In this document: positions 10,655 through 19,325 of the stretch, piece after piece
Numbering within the stretch: position 1 is the stretch's first letter
Layout of the letters: the number at the start of each line of letters is the position of its first letter
Origin: Nannocystis sp. RBIL2
Lineage (GTDB): Bacteria; Myxococcota_A; Polyangia; Nannocystales; Nannocystaceae
Direction: 5' to 3'
Assembly: GCF_026626745.1 (NCBI RefSeq)
Contig: NZ_JAPNJW010000001.1
Span: 2,340,001-2,404,000 of the forward strand
DNA length: 64,000 nt
The notes under the pieces: model-generated
Database searches by the model: none
Told to the model about the DNA's origin: nothing
Seen by the model: the letters and a program-made list of their open reading frames with translations, nothing else
Made by a program: the position numbers and the translations under genes

Positions 10655-11019
10655 ATGGCGCCGTCGACCGGGTTTTTCACGCGCTCGCCGATCCGTCTCG
10701 TCGTGCCATGGTCGAGCGGCTGAGCAGGGGGCCGGCTTCGGTGAAGGAGCTGGCCGCGCCGCTGGCGATGAGCCTCGCGGCGGTCGTGCAGCACGTGCAG
10801 GTGCTCGAGCAGAGCGGCGTCATCCGCACCGAGAAGGTCGGGCGGGTCCGCAGCTGTCGTCTCGACCCCGCCGGGCTGAACGTCGCCGAGCGGTGGATCG
10901 TGGAGCGGCGCGCCCTGTGGGAGCGCCGCCTCGATCGCCTGGGCGACCTCCTCGTCGAGCCCGAACCGAGCAGAGAGCCGCGAGCGCACGATAACGACAC
11001 CACGGAGGAACAGTCATGA
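10645..11019 (+). CDS. ArsR-family winged-helix transcriptional regulator
   Basis: A 124-residue regulator with the typical start AVDRVFHALADPSRRAMVERLSRGPASVKELA and a winged helix-turn-helix (MSLAAVVQHVQVLEQSGVIRTEKVGRVRSCRL). It lacks the metal-binding Cys motif (CVC) of ArsR/SmtB metal sensors, and belongs to the subgroup that is usually encoded just before an AHSA1/SRPBCC protein, as here. It probably represses its own operon through the two dyads at 10598-10653. Its stop overlaps the ATG of the next gene by four bases. No Shine-Dalgarno sequence precedes the ATG, agreeing with the predicted leaderless transcript. Confidence 0.88.
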   Translation: MLDHGAVDRVFHALADPSRRAMVERLSRGPASVKELAAPLAMSLAAVVQHVQVLEQSGVIRTEKVGRVRSCRLDPAGLNVAERWIVERRALWERRLDRLGDLLVEPEPSREPRAHDNDTTEEQS

Positions 11020-11483
11020 TCACGGAGTCCGTCGTCCACAGCACCATCACGATCGATCGTACCTACCCCGTCGCCCCCGAGCGCGTGTTCGCGGCCTGGG
11101 CCGACCCCAAGCAAAAGCGGCGGTGGTTCGCCGAGGGCGAGGGCTGGAGCGTCCTGCAATTCGACCTGGACTTCCGCGAGGGCGGCCGCGAAGCTGCACG
11201 CTTCCGCGACGAGAAGAGCGACGCCGAGATCCGCAACGACGGCCACTACGAGGACATCGTCCCTGGCCGCCGGATCGTCGTCGCCTATACCATGAGCGTC
11301 GGCGGCAGGCGGATCTCCGCCTCCCTCGCCACCGTCGAGCTGCGCCCCCAGGGCGACGGCACCCGACTCGTCTACACCGAGCAGGGCGCCTTCTTCGACG
11401 GCGCCGACGGCCCGCGCATGCGCGAGCAGGGCTGGCGCGAGCTGCTCGATCGGCTCGCCGCGGAGCTCCAGGCCCCGCGCTGA
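11016..11483 (+). CDS. SRPBCC (AHSA1-like) family protein
   Basis: A 155-residue START-like protein of the Aha1-type SRPBCC family: TITIDRTYPVAPERVFAAWADPKQKRRWFAEGEGW at the N-terminus, a central DGHYEDIVPGRRIVVAYTM strand pair and a C-terminal helix MREQGWRELLDRLAAEL. The fold makes a hydrophobic ligand cavity. In the ArsR/AHSA1 pairs the ligand and function are generally unknown, although some affect stress responses. It is translationally coupled to the ArsR gene (ATGA overlap) and so shares its operator. It ends three bases before the stop of the convergent propeller lipoprotein gene. Confidence 0.88.
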   Translation: MITESVVHSTITIDRTYPVAPERVFAAWADPKQKRRWFAEGEGWSVLQFDLDFREGGREAARFRDEKSDAEIRNDGHYEDIVPGRRIVVAYTMSVGGRRISASLATVELRPQGDGTRLVYTEQGAFFDGADGPRMREQGWRELLDRLAAELQAPR

Positions 11484-11486
11484 CGA

Positions 11487-12806
11487 TCAGCGCAGCGACA
11501 ATCGCAGCACTTGCACCGGGAACAGCCGCTCCGGCGGGAAGATCTGCCCGCCCTCGAAGCTGCGCAATTGCGAGTTGGCGATGTAGACCAGCGAATCACC
11601 GTCCAGCACCCCGGTGGTCGGAATGAGGAAGTCGGGGTGCCCGGCCTCGAGCACCTTTGCACGGACGATGCTGCCGAGGTCCGGCGCCAGCTCGAGGCGA
11701 ACGATCCGTCCCCCGCCGGCGCCGTTGTCGACGCCGACCAGCGCGCCGCGGTGGAAGTACAAGCCGTCGAAGCCGTGGGTCGCCGCGCCGCGCGGGTGCG
11801 GCAGCACGCGGAGCTGGCGGGTCGCCAGCGGGATCGCAGTCAGCCCGCGCACGAAGTCGGCCACGAACAGCACGCTCCCGTCGTCGGACAGGGCGATCCC
11901 GTTGGGGTAGCCGAATTCGCCGGCGGGGGCGACCGATTCGAATTGCGCGCCGGGGCCCGGTCGCAGCATCAACACCTCGCCGGCCTCGCTGTCGGTGACG
12001 TACAGCGCGCCGTCGGGCGCGATCACCAGATCGTTGAGCAGGTGCCGGCCGGCCGATTCACGCGGGTAGCGGGCCCGCGACTGCCCGGTCGACGGATCGA
12101 TCTCGTGCAGCGCCGCCTTGCCGCGGTGCTCGGCCTCGACGTAGCCCTGCATCTCCGGCACGGCCGCGCTGGCCACCCACAAAGAATTGCGGCGCGCGTC
12201 GAACTTCATGCCCAGCGGGCCGTAGAAACCGTTCGTCGCGTCCACCACCGCCAGGTCGCGCGCCGCCCCCTCACGATCGACGGCCACGACCTTGCGCTTG
12301 TAGATGCTGCCGACGAAGAACGTGCCGGTCCCCGGATCGTGGGCGATGCCCTCGGGGATCAGCGCGCGGTCGGCCAGCGTGAACGCGCGAGCGCTCGCCG
12401 ACGCCGGCAGCCGCGCGCGGGCGGTCGCGACCAGGCGATCGAACTCGGGCCCGCCGAGCCCGGGGAAGTCGTGCACCTGCGGCACCAGCAGGCTGCCCGC
12501 GGCGTCGAGGCGGGTCAGCACCGCGATGGCCTCCTCGCCGCGCCCCGCGGCCGCCAGCACCTGCGCGCGCAGATAGTCGATCGCCTGGTTCTCGCCGTCG
12601 AGCGCCGCCGCCGCGTCGAGCGCAGCCAACCCCGCCGCGTAGTCCTGGCGCCCGAGCGATCCGCCGAGCTTGCCGTATGCGCCGGTCAGCGCGCCCACCT
12701 CGGCCTCCGAGAGCATCGCCGGCGCCTCCTCACCCGCCGGCTCGGACGGCGCCCCGCGGGGCGTGCAGGCGGTCAGGAGGGCGGCGAGGAGCAGCAATCG
12801 TCGCAT
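11487..12806 (-). CDS. SMP-30/NHL-type beta-propeller lipoprotein
   Basis: A 439-residue lipoprotein (MRRLLLLAALLTAC, lipobox LLTAC). Residues about 30-140 contain TPR-like helices (YAAGLAALDAAAALDGENQAIDYLRAQVLAAAG). From about 150 a six-bladed propeller of SMP-30/gluconolactonase type follows, with blades such as EGIAHDPGTGTFFVGSIYKRKVVAVD, NDLVIAPDGALYVTDSEAGEV and YPNGIALSDDGSVLFVADF. Members hydrolyse lactones or bind metals, but the substrate here is unknown. TAAGGT lies 7 nt before the ATG, suggesting leaderless transcription. A second propeller of similar type lies at 46542-47528. Confidence 0.75.
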   Translation of the reverse strand: MRRLLLLAALLTACTPRGAPSEPAGEEAPAMLSEAEVGALTGAYGKLGGSLGRQDYAAGLAALDAAAALDGENQAIDYLRAQVLAAAGRGEEAIAVLTRLDAAGSLLVPQVHDFPGLGGPEFDRLVATARARLPASASARAFTLADRALIPEGIAHDPGTGTFFVGSIYKRKVVAVDREGAARDLAVVDATNGFYGPLGMKFDARRNSLWVASAAVPEMQGYVEAEHRGKAALHEIDPSTGQSRARYPRESAGRHLLNDLVIAPDGALYVTDSEAGEVLMLRPGPGAQFESVAPAGEFGYPNGIALSDDGSVLFVADFVRGLTAIPLATRQLRVLPHPRGAATHGFDGLYFHRGALVGVDNGAGGGRIVRLELAPDLGSIVRAKVLEAGHPDFLIPTTGVLDGDSLVYIANSQLRSFEGGQIFPPERLFPVQVLRLSLR

Positions 12807-12948
12807 CCCCGCGACCTTATCCCAACCGCCGCCGCCCCACGACCGCGATGCAGCGCGCGGGCCCGGGCGCCGCTGCCCCCATTCGCGAAGGCGCCGGCGA
12901 CCGCTCCGCCGGCGCCCGCTCGCAATCAGCGTTCTGCGAGCGCTTCGC

Positions 12949-14457
12949 TCATTGCTTGTACCAGTCGTCGAACGGCGACAGCGCCCACAGCACCGTCTTC
13001 CACGTCGTGTACGTATCGACCGCCTGCGGTCCGCAGTCGCGACCGAAGCCGGAGGACTTCACCCCGCCGAACGGCACCTCGACCGGAGTCGGGTTGTAGT
13101 TGTTGATCCACACGTAGCCCGACTGCAGCTCCTGCGAGCAGCGCAGCGCCCGTTGCACGCTCGACGTCCACGCTCCGGCCGCCAGCCCGAACTCGGTCGC
13201 GTTCGCCAGAGCGATCGCCTCGTCGTCGTCGGTGAACTTCGTGACCGTCACCACCGGCCCGAAGATCTCCTCCTGAAACACGCGATGCTCCGCCTTCACG
13301 TCGGCCAGCACCGTCGGCAAATACCAGTACCCGCGGTTGAAGTGGCCCTCCGCCGGCGGTGGCCCGCCGCACAGCAGCGTCGCGCCTTCGAGGATCCCGA
13401 CATCCACGTAACCCGCGACCTTGCGCAATTGCGCGGCCGAGATCAGCGCGCCCATCTGGCTGCGCTCGTCGAGCGGCGGCAGCACGCGGATCGCCTGCGC
13501 CCGCTCGACCAGGCGCGCCACGAAGCGCTCGTAGATCCCGGCCTGCACGAGCAGGCGGCTGCCCGCGTTGCAGTTCTCGCCCTGATTGTAAAAGATGCCG
13601 AACGCCGCGCCCGCGCTGGCGCGCTCGAGGTCCGCGTCGTCGAACACGATGTTGGGCGACTTGCCGCCGAGCTCGAGCTGCGTCGGTCGCAGCCGGTCGG
13701 CGCGCGCGTGCAGCACCTTGCGCCCCGTCACGGCCCCGCCGGTGAACGCCAGCACGTCGACGTCCCGGTGCGCCGCCAGCGGCGCGCCGGCCTCGGCTCC
13801 GGTGCCGCAGACCACGTTGAACACCCCCGGCGGCACCCCGGCCGCCAGCGCCAGCTCGGCCGCGGCCAGCATCGTCAGGCTGGTCAGCTCGCTGGGCTTG
13901 AGCACCACGCTGCAGCCGCTGCACAGCGCCGGCGCGAACTTCCACGCGCCGACGTACAGCGGGAAGTTCCACGGCGTGATCTGCCCGACCACCCCGGCCG
14001 GCTCGCGGATCACCGTGGCAAAGCTGTTGCCCGGCACGCGCGTGGTCTGGCCGAACAGCTGCGACGCCAGGCCCGCGTAGTACTCGAGGATCTCCGCAGT
14101 GCCGACGATGTCCGCGCGCGCCTCGGCGATCGGCTTGCCGCTGTCGCGCGTCTCGAGCCACGCGAGCGCCTCGGCCTCGTCTCGGATCGCCCGCGCGAAC
14201 GCCCACAGCACCCGCCCGCGGTGGGCCGGATCGGCGCGCGACCACGTCCCGGCGGTGAAGCTGGCGCGCGCGGCCCGGACTGCGCGGTCGATGTCCTCGG
14301 GGCTGCCTGCGGGGATCTGCGCGAAGATCTCGCCGGTCGCAGGGTCCTCGACGGGCAGCGTCGCGCTGGTCGTCGGCGGCACCACGCGGCCGTCGATCAC
14401 GTGGCCCCTGGGTTGGAGGAAGCGGGCGGCACCGGCGGGGATCGTGGCAGTGTCCAT
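12949..14457 (-). CDS. NAD(P)-dependent aldehyde dehydrogenase
   Basis: A 502-residue ALDH-superfamily enzyme oxidising an aldehyde to a carboxylate. Catalytic residues are in place: N164 in TPWNFPL, E262 in LELGGKSP and the nucleophile C296 in NQGENCNAGSR; the cofactor region includes VVLKPSE and FTGG. The overall look is of the betaine-aldehyde/phenylacetaldehyde branch, but the substrate cannot be read from sequence. ATG 14457 (MDTATIP) is preferred over an in-frame start 15 codons upstream because it fits the family's usual length. It stands alone, divergent from the MAPEG gene, and the gap to the propeller gene (12807-12948) has no gene. Confidence 0.92.
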   Translation of the reverse strand: MDTATIPAGAARFLQPRGHVIDGRVVPPTTSATLPVEDPATGEIFAQIPAGSPEDIDRAVRAARASFTAGTWSRADPAHRGRVLWAFARAIRDEAEALAWLETRDSGKPIAEARADIVGTAEILEYYAGLASQLFGQTTRVPGNSFATVIREPAGVVGQITPWNFPLYVGAWKFAPALCSGCSVVLKPSELTSLTMLAAAELALAAGVPPGVFNVVCGTGAEAGAPLAAHRDVDVLAFTGGAVTGRKVLHARADRLRPTQLELGGKSPNIVFDDADLERASAGAAFGIFYNQGENCNAGSRLLVQAGIYERFVARLVERAQAIRVLPPLDERSQMGALISAAQLRKVAGYVDVGILEGATLLCGGPPPAEGHFNRGYWYLPTVLADVKAEHRVFQEEIFGPVVTVTKFTDDDEAIALANATEFGLAAGAWTSSVQRALRCSQELQSGYVWINNYNPTPVEVPFGGVKSSGFGRDCGPQAVDTYTTWKTVLWALSPFDDWYKQ

Positions 14458-14549
14458 GGCGGTCGAGGCCGCGAGTCTACCCGTGAAGGCGTCATCGCGC
14501 ATACGGGCGGCCGGCCGGGCCCGCCTCGGGTGCTGCTACCCTCGCCGCC

Positions 14550-14927
14550 ATGGTCACCGAGACGCCCGTCTTCGCCGCCCTCCTGCTCCTCCTCGTCGCG
14601 CTGCTGGCCGTGAACACCTCCCTCACGCGCATGCGCCTGAAGATCCGGCTCGGCGACGGCGGCGACGAACGCATGACTCGCGCCATCCGCGCGCACGCCA
14701 ACGCGTTCGAGCATGTGCTGCCATTCGTGCTCCTGCTGTTCTTCTATGAACAATCGGGCGCCTGCGCTGCCACCATTCGCTGGGCCGGCGGCCTGTTCCT
14801 GGCCGCGCGGGTCGGCCACGCGGTGGGCATGCTGCGCGGCCCGTTCGACCTCCTCCGCCTCAGCGCCACCCTCACCGCCCTGCTCGAGGTGTGGGTCGCC
14901 CTGGCGCTGCTGCGCAACGTCCTGTGA
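14550..14927 (+). CDS. MAPEG-family membrane protein
   Basis: A 125-residue integral membrane protein with about four hydrophobic segments (VFAALLLLLVALLAV; LPFVLLLFFY; GGLFLAARVGHAVG; LLEVWVALALL). The loop motif RAIRAHANAFEHVLPF matches the conserved RxxxNxxE region of MAPEG proteins, which use glutathione in leukotriene/prostaglandin synthases and microsomal glutathione transferases. Bacterial members are mostly uncharacterised, so a glutathione- or detoxification-linked role is family inference. TACCCT lies at 14537-14542, seven bases before the ATG, with no Shine-Dalgarno sequence between, suggesting a leaderless message. Confidence 0.85.
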   Translation: MVTETPVFAALLLLLVALLAVNTSLTRMRLKIRLGDGGDERMTRAIRAHANAFEHVLPFVLLLFFYEQSGACAATIRWAGGLFLAARVGHAVGMLRGPFDLLRLSATLTALLEVWVALALLRNVL

Positions 14928-14989
14928 GCGCCGGCGCGCCGCCGGGGGCGATGGTTCCGGATCGGCCCGGACGCGGGTATGTTGTCCGC

Positions 14990-15942
14990 ATGTTCGGGCG
15001 GCTGCTTCGCTGGCTCCGGGGCCCCTCCCCGCCCGTCGCTCCGCCCGCCGCTCCGCCCGCCGCGACGCCCGCGCCGGCGACAGAGAGCGACAGCCCCTAT
15101 CGGCGACCGGCGCCCGAGCCGCTCGCCACGCGCGTGACCTCCCCGGAGACGAAGGACTGGTGGACGGTGACCCTGATGCCGGCCGGGGTGTTCGAGAAGA
15201 TCGATGCATTCGCGCTGCAATACATCACGGGGCTGATCTACATCACCACCAACGACATCGTGCTCGTGCACGAAGGGATGCCGCATGTGTTCGAGCACGC
15301 GCGGTGCGAGCCGGCCGGGCCGGAGTGGTGGAACTTCACGACTCACGTCCTTCGTCCCTCGTACGAGTCGATGAAGTCGCACGACCAGCATCGTCGCCTC
15401 GTGACGGTGCCGACCTACGAGGCTCCCCACCTGCCGCTGTGGCTGGAAGACTACGAGGTCCTGACCCGCCCCTACGAGCCGGCAGAGCCCACCGGTCGAC
15501 GCGTCGACCTCGCCCCGGTGCTCTTGCCCGAGCTCGCTCGGGTGCTGCGCGCCGGCGATCCGGACGGATTGTCGGCGGTCCTCGCCCTGCTCGACCTGCT
15601 CGCGCGGTTCGACGCCACCGCCGCGGCGAGATCCACATCGCCTCGACGCCGGCGGGGCGCCAGAGCAACCTCCGCATCGGCCTCGGCGCTGCCGGCGTCG
15701 ACCTGCTCGGCGACCGGGTGGACGAGGCCACGCGTGCGCGCGTCGCCGATGCGCTCACCCCCGGCATCACCGCCGACGGTACCCGCGTGCAGGCGCTCAT
15801 CGACAAGAGCGAGTCGCTGAGCAGCAGCAGCGGCCACCTGGCGCGGCTGTGTCTCGCCACCCTGGAGGTCTCGGCCAGCGGCTTCGTCTACGAGGACGAG
15901 CTGCTGTGGACCGAGTTCCACCCCGGCAGGGAATATTCGTAG
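14990..15942 (+). pseudogene. Frameshifted gene of unknown family
   Basis: The N-terminal part (MFGRLLRWLRG, an Ala/Pro linker, then DWWTVTLMPAGVFEKIDAFALQY to LLARFDATAA) runs in one frame from 14990 to about 15620. The plausible C-terminal part (GEIHIASTPAGRQSNLRIG to WTEFHPGREYS, stop at 15942) lies in the frame one base back, while the first frame degenerates into Arg/Ser/Pro-rich sequence. The switch falls in a GCC/GCG-rich stretch near 15610-15630, so it may be a real mutation or a sequencing error. Repaired length would be about 316 residues. No domain was recognised. TATGTT lies 6 nt before the ATG. An in-frame ATG at 14951 is an alternative start. Confidence 0.6.
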
Positions 15943-16317
15943 CGCCCCCACTCCGGGGACTCTGGCAATAGCGGTTGGAGCGCCCGACCTCATTGCGGAG
16001 TCGTCGCGGACCCAGCCCTCGCAACATGAGGGAGCGATCAGCGCTCGAGCTCTCGCCGGCCGCGGCGACGAGGCGAAAAGCCCCGCCGTCTCGAGAGTAC
16101 CAGCCTGATCCGTGGCAGAGGTCCGGCCCTTAGCGTTGACCCGCAGTCGCCGAGGACGAGGAGTGCCGCGGCTGCCGCGAGGGCCCGAACACGGGCGCTG
16201 ATGGGCGGAGCAGCGGCTCAGCCAGTGAGAGGCTGGCAGAACATCGTTCATTCTGACTATAGAGCGTGCCCTTCATTTTTCTGGACCGATTTCGGCGTCG
16301 TGAGGCACTACCTTGGC
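15943..16317. other. Intergenic region before the ECF sigma operon
   Basis: About 375 bp. The right part (16240-16300) is unusually AT-rich for the window and includes TTCATT and a TATAGA hexamer at 16258-16263, so the operon promoter is probably there. A weak TTGGAG near 15974 resembles an ECF -35 but lacks a good -10. No RNA gene was seen. Confidence 0.4.
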
Positions 16318-16944
16318 GTGACCCCGCGGCTCCGGATTGCCCCCTCGTCGGGCCCAAAATCGCCGCTCAGTTCGGAGGAGCTGCTGCAGATGGCCCGGGA
16401 GGGCGATCCCCGGGCGGGTCGGTTGATCTTCGACCGCTACCAGGCAATCGTCAATCGTCGGGTTCGCCGGCTCCTCGGTCCCGACACCGACCTGGACGAT
16501 CTTGTCCAGAACGTCTTCCTCGCGGTATTCAAGGGCCTGGAGTCGGTGAAAGACTCCAACAATCTTGCGGGCTGGATCCTGGGCGTCACGAATCACACGA
16601 TTCGGCGCGAGCTGCGGTACAGGTCCATTCGCTGGTTGTGGTGGCGACGCGAGCCCGAGTTACCCGATCTCGAAGACGGCACGACACCTTCGCCGGAGGC
16701 GCACGAGCGCGCCCGCCGGCTGTACGCCGTGCTCGACCAACTGCCGCAGCTGGAGCGCCTCGCCCTCACGCTCAAGAAATTCGAAGGCTGCACCACACGA
16801 GAGATCGCGGATGCCTGCGGATACTCCGAGTCGAAGGCCAAACGCGATCTAAAGACGGCAGAGGAGCGCCTCGCCCGGCTCGTCTCGCGCGATCCGGTGC
16901 TCGCCGAGTACCTGCGCAGCCTCGAAGAGAGGAGGACGGGATAG
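16318..16944 (+). CDS. ECF-type RNA polymerase sigma factor
   Basis: About 208 residues from GTG 16318. Region 2 is clear (AREGDPRAGRLIFDRYQAIVNRRVRRLLG, then DLDDLVQNVFLAVFKGLESVKDSNNLAGWILGVTNHTIRRELR) and region 4 follows (LYAVLDQLPQLERLALTLKKFEGCTTREIADACGYSESKAKRDLKTAEERLARL). It directs RNA polymerase to a dedicated promoter set. The frame extends to an ATG at 16201, but the AT-rich promoter-like DNA at 16240-16290 would then be coding, so a GTG start at 16300 or 16318 is preferred. The next gene starts two bases after the stop, with AGAGGAGGA as ribosome-binding site, and encodes the likely cognate anti-sigma factor. Confidence 0.85.
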   Translation: MTPRLRIAPSSGPKSPLSSEELLQMAREGDPRAGRLIFDRYQAIVNRRVRRLLGPDTDLDDLVQNVFLAVFKGLESVKDSNNLAGWILGVTNHTIRRELRYRSIRWLWWRREPELPDLEDGTTPSPEAHERARRLYAVLDQLPQLERLALTLKKFEGCTTREIADACGYSESKAKRDLKTAEERLARLVSRDPVLAEYLRSLEERRTG

Positions 16945-16945
16945 T

Positions 16946-18124
16946 ATGGAGCCGATCGACCAACTGATGCAGGAGGTCGTCGACACCATCGGCGATGAGC
17001 CCGGCCCTGTCCGGATCGCGCGCCAGCGTCGGGCGGTGGACCGCATGTTCCAGGCCCGTCTGTCCGGACACGGTCGGCTGTGGTTGATGGTTCCGGCGGT
17101 CACGGCCGCGGTGGCTCTCCTGGTGATGTGGCTCGGGAGAGAGGCACCGCGCGAGGCGACGCCGGTTGCGACCCTCGAGCGGGGCCCGTTCGCGGCCGGG
17201 GCATGGCTGCGAGCCGAGCACGAGCCGCTCGCGCTCGACTTTCCCGATCGCAGCCGGGTCGAGCTCGCCCCCGGTTCACTCGCACAGTTGACCCGCGCCG
17301 ACCTCGCGCGGATGCAGTTGCACCTCGAACATGGCCGACTCGAGCTGCGGGTGACACCCGGAACAGCGCGCATTTGGCTCGTCGTCGCGGGCCCATACAC
17401 CGTCGAGGTGACCGGGACCAGATTCACCGTCGATTGGCGGCCGCAAGCACGGGTCATGACCGTCGAGGTGAGCGAGGGCAGCGTGCGCGTACGCGACGGT
17501 GGGAGCGGCGACGGCTCCCTGCTCACCGCAGGTCAGCAGCTCCGCTTGGGCGCTTCGACGTCGACCTCGACGCAGCCGCCGTCAACCACCGCGCTCTCGG
17601 ACGGTTGCGGGACGCCCGACTGTCCGTCCCACGAGACCGCGTCTTCACACCGAGTGACAAGCGGTTGGCGCGAGCTCGCCGCTCAGGGCGCGCACGCGAG
17701 GGCTCTGATGGCGGCTGAGCGCGAAGGTCTGGCTTCGCTCATCAACAGGCTCTCGGCCGACGACCTCGATCAACTGGCGCACAGCGCTCGATTGGCTCGC
17801 GCAGCAAGGCCGGCCCGAGAAGCGCTACAATCGTTGCGCCGCCGTTTTCCCGCAGTCGCGCGCGCGAAGGGGACTGCCTTCCTGCTCGGAAGGGTCGCGC
17901 TCGAGCTCGATGAAGACCCGAGCGTCGCCGCAAGCTGGTTCGAGACCTATCTCCGCGAACAGCCGCACGGCGAACTCGCCGAGGAGGCTCGCGCCCGACT
18001 GATGACGATCCGCCGCGACCTCGGCGATCGTACTGGCGCCGAGGCCGCCGCACGGGATTATCTGCAGCATCACCCCGAAGGTCGCAGCGCAGCGATCGCG
18101 CGGAGGCTCATTGAGACGCACTGA
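16946..18124 (+). CDS. FecR-domain anti-sigma/sensor protein with TPR-like C-terminus
   Basis: A 392-residue inner-membrane protein. About 40 cytoplasmic residues precede one membrane helix (LWLMVPAVTAAVALLVMWLG, residues 46-65). The periplasmic FecR domain follows (ERGPFAAGAWLRAEHEPLALDFPDRSRVELAPGS to VTGTRFTVDWRPQ, VEVSEGSVRVRD). Residues about 230-392 are helical and TPR-like (ALQSLRRRFPAVARAKGTAFLLGRVALELDEDPSVAASWFETYLREQPHGELAEEARARL). FecR proteins relay envelope signals to an ECF sigma factor, here the one encoded just upstream. No TonB-dependent receptor is adjacent, so the signal probably comes through another route. The last 14 bases overlap the next gene. Confidence 0.85.
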   Translation: MEPIDQLMQEVVDTIGDEPGPVRIARQRRAVDRMFQARLSGHGRLWLMVPAVTAAVALLVMWLGREAPREATPVATLERGPFAAGAWLRAEHEPLALDFPDRSRVELAPGSLAQLTRADLARMQLHLEHGRLELRVTPGTARIWLVVAGPYTVEVTGTRFTVDWRPQARVMTVEVSEGSVRVRDGGSGDGSLLTAGQQLRLGASTSTSTQPPSTTALSDGCGTPDCPSHETASSHRVTSGWRELAAQGAHARALMAAEREGLASLINRLSADDLDQLAHSARLARAARPAREALQSLRRRFPAVARAKGTAFLLGRVALELDEDPSVAASWFETYLREQPHGELAEEARARLMTIRRDLGDRTGAEAAARDYLQHHPEGRSAAIARRLIETH

Positions 18125-19292
18125 GGTCCGGCAAAGCGCATCCGCTGCACTTCTCGGCGCGCTTTTGCTGGGCGCTCCGCTGCCGGCGCGCGCAGGGCCT
18201 GTCGACGGCGTGATCTTGTTTCACACGCCTGGAGCCCGGCCTCGAGACGAAGATCGGGCCCGCGACGAGCTGCGCATGATGGACCTCCGAGTGGAGGAAC
18301 TCGAAGCTCGCGCGGACGATGTGGAGGTCGAGCGAGCCATCGCCGAACTGGGGGCGCTCGCGGCCATCCGCCTCGAGCGCCACGGCGATACCTACGATAT
18401 CGTCACGTGGTTCGCCGACGATCTCCGCCAGAGCTCGCTCGGCCCGCAGCGGCTCGTCGCGGTCGACGGCAACATGGCCGCGCTCAAGATCGCCGAGCTC
18501 GTGAGTCACCGGCTCGCCGAGCTGCGAGACTCCATCGCGTCCCAGCCACCGGGAGAGGAAGTGCAGCCCATGCCGGCCACCGCGCTCGTGCTGGTGCCTC
18601 CAGCGCCGTCACTCGATGCGCCAGGATTCACGCGCGAGGGGTCGACGCGAGCGCCCGTGGAGTTCCAGACCCCGAGGGGGTCGCCGACGGTAACGCCCGA
18701 GCTCGACGAGATCGATCTCCCTCTCGCCGCGCCGCGGCCGCCACCGGCCACGCACCGGCGACGCGCCAGCAGAGGCGGCTGGGTCGGCGTCGCCGTGAAC
18801 GCTGGCGGCGGACCCGGCGGCGCCCGCGGCCTGCTGGGCGGCTCGGGGAGCTTCGGCTGGCAGCTCGCCCCAGCGCTGTCGCTCCAGGCCGAGCTGTTCG
18901 CGTGGGCCTCGCCGACGCCGATTCACCTCGACGCTGGGTCGATCCGTGTGGGTCAGAGCGCCGGACAGCTTCTGTTCGGGCTGAGCCCTCGCGGAGAACG
19001 ACGGGTGATGCCACGCGTGCGGGTGGGCGGCGGACCGGCGCTCGTCTGGGCGCTGGGAGAGGCGCGCAGCCCGTTGCGAGGGCACGATGAGGTGGCGCCA
19101 GTCGGTGTCGTCACCGCTGGCATCGGCCTGGCCGCTCGGGTGCGTCCGCGGCTGCGCCTGTACGCCGGGGTCGATGTCCATGTAATGACGCCGCCCGCGC
19201 GCGTGGTCGTCGACGGTTTCGAGGTGCTACGGCTCGGCCTGCCGCTCGTCCGCGGTGCGATGGGGATCGAGTGGACCGTGAAAAAAAAGTGA
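18111..19292 (+). CDS. Exported protein of the sigma/FecR operon, unknown family
   Basis: A 393-residue protein starting at TTG 18111, overlapping the FecR gene, so it is translationally coupled to it. It has a signal peptide (SASAALLGALLLGAPLPARAG), an N-terminal globular region (GVILFHTPGARPRDEDRARDEL to KIAELVSHRLAEL, about residues 30-145), a Pro-rich linker and a C-terminal half (about 225-393) rich in alternating Gly/aromatic/hydrophobic strands ending VRGAMGIEWTVKKK. That half looks like a small outer-membrane beta-barrel. This trio is common in myxobacteria, so it may be the operon's target or sensor partner. No named domain was recognised. Confidence 0.6.
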   Translation: MRRTEVRQSASAALLGALLLGAPLPARAGPVDGVILFHTPGARPRDEDRARDELRMMDLRVEELEARADDVEVERAIAELGALAAIRLERHGDTYDIVTWFADDLRQSSLGPQRLVAVDGNMAALKIAELVSHRLAELRDSIASQPPGEEVQPMPATALVLVPPAPSLDAPGFTREGSTRAPVEFQTPRGSPTVTPELDEIDLPLAAPRPPPATHRRRASRGGWVGVAVNAGGGPGGARGLLGGSGSFGWQLAPALSLQAELFAWASPTPIHLDAGSIRVGQSAGQLLFGLSPRGERRVMPRVRVGGGPALVWALGEARSPLRGHDEVAPVGVVTAGIGLAARVRPRLRLYAGVDVHVMTPPARVVVDGFEVLRLGLPLVRGAMGIEWTVKKK

Positions 19293-19325
19293 CCCGATTT
19301 TCGGAGCGCGGGTGACTACGATGAC

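Noticed and set aside
16201..16317. ATG 16201 as sigma-factor start
   Set aside because: It would make AT-rich promoter-like DNA coding and adds a non-sigma N-terminus; GTG 16300 or 16318 is more plausible.
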